Source: Coturnix japonica (Eukaryota; Chordata; Aves; Galliformes; Phasianidae). From it: a stretch of 64,000 nt of DNA. The notes under the pieces were generated by a model, which saw only the letters and a program-made list of their open reading frames with translations, had not been told where the DNA came from and ran no database searches. Below, in pieces: positions 56,841 through 64,000 of the stretch. The stretch spans positions 7,966,094-8,030,093 of the forward strand of contig NC_029527.1 of assembly GCF_001577835.2 (NCBI RefSeq), given 5' to 3'. Both the position numbers and the translations under genes were made by a program. How positions within the stretch are numbered: position 1 is the first letter of the stretch; each line of letters opens with the position of its first letter.

Positions 56841-57103
56841 GACAGGACAAGGCAATGGGCATAAGCTGATACACAGGAAGTTCTTCCTGAATATCAGGAA
56901 TTATATATATATTTTATTATTTATTTTTACAGTGAGGTTTACTCACTCTGGCACAGGCTGCCCAGAGAGGTGGTGGGATCTCCTCTTTGGATGTCTTTGG
57001 AAACCACATGGATGTGGTCCTGGGCACTGCTCTGGATGTCCCTGCTGGAGCATGGCTTGGTGCAGTTGACTCAGAGGTCCCTGCCATCTTCAACCATTCT
57101 GTA
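56841..57103 (+). mobile_element. CR1 LINE 3' fragment with internal AT expansion
   Basis: gacaggacaaggcaatgggc, cacaggaagttcttcctgaa, then an AT-rich stretch, then ggcacaggctgcccagagag and gatgtggtcctgggcactg, ending caaccattctgta. The AT run (about 56905-56930) interrupts a conserved CR1 block, suggesting expansion after insertion. Confidence 0.92.
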
Positions 57104-60054
57104 GGTTCAGACTTAGTTTTCAGGCTTAGTTATGTGCTTCTCACCTCTCATAATAGTATGCCTCAGTTTTTCTCTTAGTTTTCTTTCTATGTTGCACGTT
57201 TTCTCTCCCTCTCTCCTGCTGCAGAGCTGTCCAGAGCTGTACATTGGTCAATTGGGATAATAGGCACAGGTTGTATCAGTTGATGTAATATGCTTGTAAA
57301 ATTCTGTGTACACAGAATTTCCCTTCATCAAAACAAAATGAATCTTCAAATCTGTGTTGCCCAGTGTGAAATAGCAAGGAACTGTAATATTAGATCTGTA
57401 TTCCCAAAAGTATTAAATAAATTTGGGTCAAATTCAACAGGAGAAATCTGAATCCTTTGGGGGACAGCTAATTAGATCTTTATGCTTTTGTAAAGCATCT
57501 TATATTTCTGCAAAGGTACGTGACTACTATTATATCTCTCAGCAATTGTGTTTACAGGGGGAAAAAAAGTGACTTGCAAGCGTAATGCAAATACTGAATT
57601 TTTGAGCAATTTAGAACACACAGTGGGCCACACAGGCTTCATTTCCGTGATTGACCTACAGAGTGTTTTCTTGTAGAGGAAAAAATGGTGTTCTGGTGCT
57701 TATTCTGTCAAAAGAAAAAAGAACAAATGGAAAATAAGGCTGCAGGCTCTTGTAGTAAGCTGCAGATAAATGCCTGCCAGACCTGCCTCAAGCTTCTACT
57801 TTTGCCACCATGTGATGTGATGGGGCAGTCTGTACATCCAGCTTGCAAAGAGATTTTCATTCAAGCATCAGTTGCTGTGGTAACAGCACGAAGAGCAGAT
57901 CAAATGGATGCCAGGACCAGACAGGTTTTTCTAAGAACTGCACATATGTGAACGGTTGGTGGTGACCCAATTCTAAAAGGTTATCAAACAGATTTGCACT
58001 GCAACTGACTTAAGGTTGTCTTCTCTGGGTTCTGGACCTTGCTCTGGTCCCCAGGGTTTCTCATGAATCAGCATCCCTGAGGTTTCATCAGAAGCTCATG
58101 GACTGCCCTGAAGGAAATGTTATGACGCCAGTCTTAACAGATTCAATAGTTTCATGCTCACGTGTTTAAGCTGTCTCCTCATTGTCGAGGGCTGGGCTGA
58201 CCGAGCTTTGGGCTCTGTCAAAATCTTGACTAATTAACACATGATAATCACACATTGGAGTTTCTCCCATGCTTAATCTGATTTCTGCGCTGAAGTTGCT
58301 CGCAGCTCACTTAAATTCCACCCACGTGTAATTTAACCAACATAACTGATTATATTCAGTTTTCCACGCTCAGAGTTATGTTATGTACAAGGTTCACCAT
58401 CGCAGTTCTGATCTTGACTGAAGATGGCTGGTTCTTCTGCTTCTAAAATTGGTTCACTCAGTTCTTATGAATGGCTGAGTCGAAGTCATAGCAATTATCT
58501 GCTGCTGCCTGATTAGCAAAAATCTGAGTTTCCCGTACAGATTTGGAAGGCTTGGTTTTCTGTTTGTTTTTGTTTCCCTGAGAAATGTGTGAAGGGAGTG
58601 TGTGTCATGGGTTAGATACAATTACATGGGTTGGGCCACTCAGCGTTCCAACTTTATCTAGGAAGGGGAATGGAAGGTAACTCCTTAAACTCCTGATCTC
58701 CATTCTTCTCAACCTTCAGAATACAATGTGACATGCTGATAGGCTTCATAATGATCCAGTCTGGAGTACGTTCAGGATTTCAGAGAAATAATGACTTGTC
58801 AAAGGCTTTGGAACACTTTGTTGGAGAACAAACTTGCCTGTTCTGTACAGCCAGTGCTGTAGAGTGTTGGCAGCACCACGGTTGTGTAATTGGATAGATA
58901 AGGTGTGTGCATCTTGACTTAAAGGCTCAAAGTCTACTACTTAAGCTTATTTATTATGCTTTACGAAAGTGCATCTTCAGTCCATTCATGAAACTGAGGA
59001 AAGATTTCTCTTCCACGTTGAATTGCTGCGTATTCAATGTTTGAGGTTCTGCATGAGGCATTTTATGCCTGGCTGTGCCCACCTGGGCATGCCACGTAGG
59101 TGTCAAGTTGTCCTCTGCTCTTCAGACCTATTGGTTCGTGGAGTCTCTCTCCAGCCCATGCCGACAGCAGTTCATTTTGAACTCTAATATTTTTTTTGTC
59201 CCCAGTCAGCAAGCACAGCTCTGAAAATGTCACTATCAGGAGACAGGCAATAAGTCTCCATATCAATTATACCCTGTCAGCTTTTTCAACCACTTAAAGC
59301 AATTAGAGTTAAGAACACACTGGCTAAATTTACATGGAGCAGCCTCTTTCTTCATGTCCCCTGCTTGCATATTGTATTGCAGCTGCAGATACAACACGAG
59401 TACGATGGGCATCAGAGGACACATTGTGCCTCCAGCAAGTGCCCCGGGCTGTTGGTGGAGGGCAGCCCTCCCAGTTTCTCTGGTCATGCCGAGCAGATGT
59501 CTGTCCGTGTTGCTGAGATGAACTACAGACGGCTGTTTCTCAGCAGAGGCAAGCTGCACACATCCAAAAAAGAGGAGTTTTGAAAGTGATTAGTTTTTGC
59601 ATATGTAGCTTTGTGCTTTGAATATGGAGATGAAGAGAAAATACTTGGCAAGAGATGGAAAGCCAGAAGGGAGCAGAACAAAAGAAACAGCAGAGTTCAG
59701 GAGAATCTGTGGAGGTGAATGGGGAAACTTATTTTTATGGGGCAGGTTCAGTGTAAGATCTGGTAGCGTTGTCCATTTGTGTAGTACGGTCTTTGGGTAC
59801 AAATTCTTGTGAATGCAGAATGTCTGGGAGATATTGTTGAACAAAATTCAGTCTTCTAACATCCACATGATGTGATGGAAATGGTAAGAGTTCAGATGGA
59901 GTTTAGTACTTCCAAAAGGTCAGAGCTCAGTGAAATGTGAATTTTAATCCAACTTTTGGCTTTCTGTTGGCTCAGGATATGACATGTCAGAAGGCTCAGC
60001 TGTCTGTGTGCACAGAGCCCCAGTGCTACAGCCTGAGTGGTAGAACGCTGCCTT
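57104..60054. other. Intergenic, nothing recognised
   Basis: No gene or transposon recognised. Open frames of 88 codons (57685-57951) and 98 codons (59263-59559, minus) have no recognisable relatives. Confidence 0.5.
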
Positions 60055-60270
60055 ATAGAATCATTGAGGTTGGAAAAGACCCCTAAGGTCATCCAGTCCA
60101 ACCATCAGCCTCCCACCAACATTACCCACTGACCACATCCCTCAGTGCCACCTCTCCATGTTTCTTGAACACCCCCAGGGACAGTGACTCCACCACTCCC
60201 TGGGCAGCCTGTGCCAGCACCCAACCACTCTTTTTCTTTTTTTTCCTAATATCCAATCTGAACTCACCCT
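60055..60270 (-). mobile_element. CR1 LINE 3' fragment, reversed
   Basis: atagaatcattgaggttgga, ggtcatccagtccaaccatc, cctcagtgccacctctccat, gactccaccactccctggg, and tcctaatatccaatctgaac. A well preserved reversed CR1 end. Confidence 0.95.
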
Positions 60271-61374
60271 AAACTGAGACTGGCTTTGGTTAATCCAGCT
60301 GCTGTTTGCTAAAGTTGTTCACAGTCTCACAAATGGAATAAAATTATCAGATGATGGAATATTCCTGTGGCAATGTGGCAAAAAAATAAAAAATAAAAGA
60401 AATTAATAATAATAATAAACACTATTCCCTGGAGGAGAATCTGCATACAGTGTCAGCATCACTTAAAACTCCATTCATGACCTATTTTGGGGAGCTGACG
60501 GGATTTAAGTCCCCTGGGCCTCATCTAGCCTAGAATGAGTTGTATTCACAGGCAAGTACTAAATCAGCATTAAGATAGTTTCATAGATTGTCCCGATTCC
60601 CTGATCTTCCAGTGCGAGCTGTTCAATAAAGCTCCAGGCTATTTAGGAGAATTTGCTGGCTGAGAGCCTTCCTGATAACATCCTTGTGCTTGTTTGCTGA
60701 CTGCTCTTGAAGGTACCTTAGAAGCTTTTATAATTGATCTCCATAGCTTATCTGTGCAGTAAAGCTCCATGTTTCTAACTAGCATGCGCAGATGTACCTT
60801 GAATATTAGCAACAGCTGGAAAGATGAATGTGTGGAAACCTCCCCGTTATTATCTGGTGGATGGTTCCTTTTCTTCAGCTGATTTTGTTCTGCTTCCTTC
60901 ATCTGCAAAACATACTGCACTGTGCCATCAGCGAGCAGCACTCAGGCAGAATGCATGTAGAAAAAATGGAATAATCTGAATATCAATCAGATTCCTGTCT
61001 GGATTTTTAGCTCTCCTAATGCTGGCCTGTGGGAACAACTTCTGACAGTGATGTAGTGGACCCATGAATTGGAATAACTGCCCAACTTAAATTTGCAGAC
61101 ATGGGGATTATACTGTGCAAAAGGCAAAAAAAGAAATTTTGGTCATTTGGAACCAAACATGAGTTTGGAAAAAAAAAAAATCCCTTTAATTCTAATATCT
61201 ACTTAAATGTTTTCTTAGGTTCGTATTGTATTTCAGAAATATCTTTCTTTTGACTTTGCATTTTTCCCTACAGCAGTTCAAATATATAAAAGCACAGGGA
61301 TATTCTTTGTGGAGGACCTGGAACCAACCAACCTCTCCTCATTTTTACACTGAATGAGCTGATGAAAAAAGAAA
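60271..61374. other. Intergenic, nothing recognised
   Basis: Short (AAT)n-like run near 60400-60420; otherwise no gene or repeat recognised. Confidence 0.5.
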
Positions 61375-61471
61375 ATAGAATCATAAAGGTTGGAAAAGAC
61401 CATTGAAATCATCCAGTCCAACCACCAACCCATCACCACTGTGCCCACTGACTGTATCCCTCAGTGCCATG
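61375..61471 (-). mobile_element. CR1 LINE tail fragment, reversed
   Basis: atagaatcataaaggttgga, catccagtccaaccaccaac, and gactgtatccctcagtgcca. The reversed terminal 97 bp of CR1. Confidence 0.93.
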
Positions 61472-61669
61472 AAGCAGAACTTGGGGGAAGACTGAAGCAG
61501 GTATAGGAAAGGGATTCTCAGTTCAGAATGTTGATTCAGAACTCTGTCAGCCCACTCAATGAAGGTGAGGGAGGTTTTAGCCTTCATAATGTCTTCTTTT
61601 ACCATGGTCATAAAATATTACTCTACTGCATTCATTCATCTTTGAAAACCCATCTTAAAATACCGAATG

Positions 61670-61703
<34 letters not shown>
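61670..61703 (+). repeat. Poly(A) tract, 34 bases
   Basis: An uninterrupted run of A. CR1 does not make poly(A) tails, and I recognise no retrocopied gene immediately upstream, so it is probably a simple mononucleotide repeat. Confidence 0.9.
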
Positions 61704-61705
<2 letters not shown>

Positions 61706-63528
61706 GATATTGATGGGGTTACTTACATTGATTCCCAGCTGGAAGGTTTCTATGGACAGAGATTTAATGTCTGAACAGCCATGACGAGGCAGAGCAGAGG
61801 TCTATACAGCCTATTATAGCATCTAACACTGAGGAAATTAAAAGAACAGAGAATGCAAACCGTGGCAGTTCTCTTGTACACCTTTATAGCATTGTCTGCA
61901 TTGTAGTATCACTGCTACTTGGGTTTGATCTGGGACCCCAGATGGGTTTTTCTCTCCTCAGTTTGCCTTGTTGCTTTTGTACCTGTAAAAAAATGTGGGT
62001 GAGCTTGTACTGCTGCAAAACGCAAGGGATTGAATCCTGGATGAGCTGCTGCATTCAAAAACAGGAGAATCAGTTCAGACTGAAAAGGAATGGATCCCTG
62101 CAGCTAAGCCTGCCACCAAGTGCTAAATATACCAAAGAGCACTGCTTGGTTGCAGATATCTGCAGCGGTGTAGCAGGATAAAGGAATCTCGTGTGGACTC
62201 CAGAGACAGGGTATAAGTTTTGCAAGGACAGCTGTTATCCTGACCAGAGAGTGGTATGTTTCACACCCTGCTTCACTGATGTTGCTTCCAGAGCGGAGGT
62301 GACTGCCCACTAAAGAAAAATTAACTCAGTTTCTCTAGCAAATGATGCTTTTCTTTGGGGAAGTTCTCTTCTTATTTTTGTGTTTGCCATAAGTCTGGTT
62401 GGTTTTTTGTTTGCTTGTTTTTCATTTTAAATGAGGACCCATATTTGAAGTTTTCCAGTGAAACTTAAAATGTTGATGATCACAGTGAAGAAAAATTTAA
62501 TGAAACAAAAAAAGCCTTTTTGATCAACTGCACTTAGGAGTTTTTGCTTATTTTTCTTTCACAGATCTTTTAATTCAGCTTCTAATCTCTTTCTTTTTCC
62601 TAAGGATTATGGAAGAAAATTCTTATAGCTCCAGATCCCAATAACTGAGATCTAGCAAAATCAAAGATGCAGAATCCTTTTGCAGAGGGATGCTGGGGAT
62701 GAAAGCAGTACATAAGATGAAATATAGATGTTTCTGGGAGAAGAGCAAACTGCATGTAAACTTTGCATTTTTACTGTCATTTTTTCTTTTTTTGCCCATT
62801 CTGATATAAAAAGGAATAGCACAGCCTTATATTCCTCAGACTGCTCGGTACAGTTGCTGTTCTCTCTCGTGTACCATTTATGTCTCACTTAAATACATCA
62901 TATTTGAATTTCACTCACTGACAGAAAAATATTTCTTTTTGCTGAGCCTTTCCCTTCCATGAACTATTTTGTTCAGTAGATGTGCCATACAGGTGATGCA
63001 TGATCAGGAGCCTGCAGCCTAAAAGGAGCTCTTGCTAAGTGGTACGTGCATCTGTAGGGGAAATGCTTTCTTAACCCAATCCCTATCTGCTGTTCTCTGA
63101 TATTTTGCTATTCCTCTTTTTAAGGAACCCTGTAAAAGGTTGAGCTTTGCCAAGGTCTATATGGGAGAAACAGCAGTTTTCCAAATGGAGAAAGAGGAAT
63201 TTAGGTTGGGTTGAATTGTTGTTTCTTTACCATCTGAAAATAACATTGTGCATGGAGAGGTTGGGAGCGCCCTTAGGAAATTCCCCTTTCTGAAATGATG
63301 GAGAAAAAGAGAACTTCCTAAGTCCTATAGAACTGAAAAGCTTGGGGAAGGTATCCCAGCAGACAGGCAGCCATTGCTCCTCTGGCACCTCAGGGGTCGT
63401 GCTGAGCATGGTGGGCTTCCTGGCTTAGTGTGGAGTGCTGTGGGTGCAGGAATGAGATGGAGCAGGAGATAGAAGGTTGGATGTTACCTGGTGGGTTATG
63501 CCCACTGTTTTGTTGTGTTTTGTTTTAG
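61704..63528. other. Intergenic, nothing recognised
   Basis: No gene, RNA gene or transposon recognised between the poly(A) tract and the exon-like segment at 63529. Confidence 0.45.
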
Positions 63529-63608
63529 GTGGCTGTTAACATATAGTGAAACAGAAGGGTTTGATCTAGCACAGGAAAAGCACCCAACAGAAAGCCCAAA
63601 AGAATCCA
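63529..63608 (+). other. Exon-like segment, unknown
   Basis: Acceptor ttgtgttttgttttag and donor tcca|gtaaga flank 80 nt that are open in one frame: WLLTYSETEGFDLAQEKHPT then ESPKES, entering in phase 2 and leaving in phase 1. Not recognised; may be chance. Confidence 0.22.
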
Positions 63609-64000
63609 GTAAGACTGCTATTTATTTTTTCTTCCTCTTTCTCTCTCCTGGGGAACTAAGCTGGATAAGGAGGAGACATTTTTGTGCAGAGACAGCAGGA
63701 AATGGGGAGGGTTGGGTTTCGAAGGCATTCAGACTCCTTTATAAACATCCTTCTTATAGAAATATTAGTTTTTAAACATCCTGAAATCCCATCCTTCTGC
63801 TACCCAGCCTGAAGACGCCATCAGAAGCGTTCACCTTCACGTTCCTGGGCTCTGCTCACAGCAGGGAAGAGGAGAAACCAGCTGAGGGATCCAGCATCCA
63901 AAGAAGTGATTGTGTCAGGCAATTTGAATAACCTCTGGGGCCAAGGGTTGCAGGTGACAGCGATTCGGGAACTCCTAACCTTGGAATCTCCCTCTGTTCT
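63609..64000. other. Window end, nothing recognised
   Basis: No feature supported in the last 390 bases. Confidence 0.45.

Overview
The window looks like avian genomic DNA, probably galliform. The only interspersed repeat family I can recognise is CR1, the dominant LINE of birds, present as about 19 short 3'-end fragments. Unique sequence is otherwise dense, and the one clear gene is compact. No LTR element, CRISPR array, rRNA or tRNA was recognised. From memory of synteny (human 3q21.3 corresponds to chicken chromosome 12) this could be that chromosome, but the sequence alone does not prove it.

Layout. Positions 1-9.8 kb are intergenic, with three CR1 fragments, a decamer tandem repeat and an AT-rich hairpin. 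A CpG-rich promoter at about 10.03-10.52 kb leads into the only gene I can fully support: TXNRD3 (thioredoxin-glutathione reductase, TGR) on the + strand. It has 16 coding exons from 10222 to 28556. All splice junctions could be placed by eye and the reading frame is unbroken across them (1821 nt, 606 residues plus stop). The protein is an N-terminal glutaredoxin domain (active site CPYC) fused to a thioredoxin reductase module. That module has FAD, NADPH and dimer-interface domains, a CVNVGC redox pair, and a C-terminal Gly-Cys-Sec-Gly in which TGA at 28548-28550 encodes selenocysteine. The 3' UTR runs to about 29.76 kb, has two AATAAA signals, and holds a candidate SECIS element at 28825-28905.

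From 29.8 to 64 kb I find no gene with recognisable homology. About 29.8-47.7 kb is strikingly free of recognisable transposons. It contains a diverged local duplication (43565-43785 and 44900-45124). From 47.7 kb onward CR1 fragments return in both orientations. Several + strand segments have good splice acceptors and donors and open frames (44605-44732, 51455-51510, 52846-52987, 63529-63608). They could be exons of an unrecognised transcript but may equally be chance.

How the parts work together: the promoter drives a single selenoprotein mRNA. The UGA at the end of exon 16 is read as Sec only if a SECIS in the same 3' UTR recruits SBP2/EEFSEC. The product passes electrons from NADPH through FAD and the Cys/Cys pair to the C-terminal Cys-Sec of the partner subunit, and from there to thioredoxin or to its own glutaredoxin domain.
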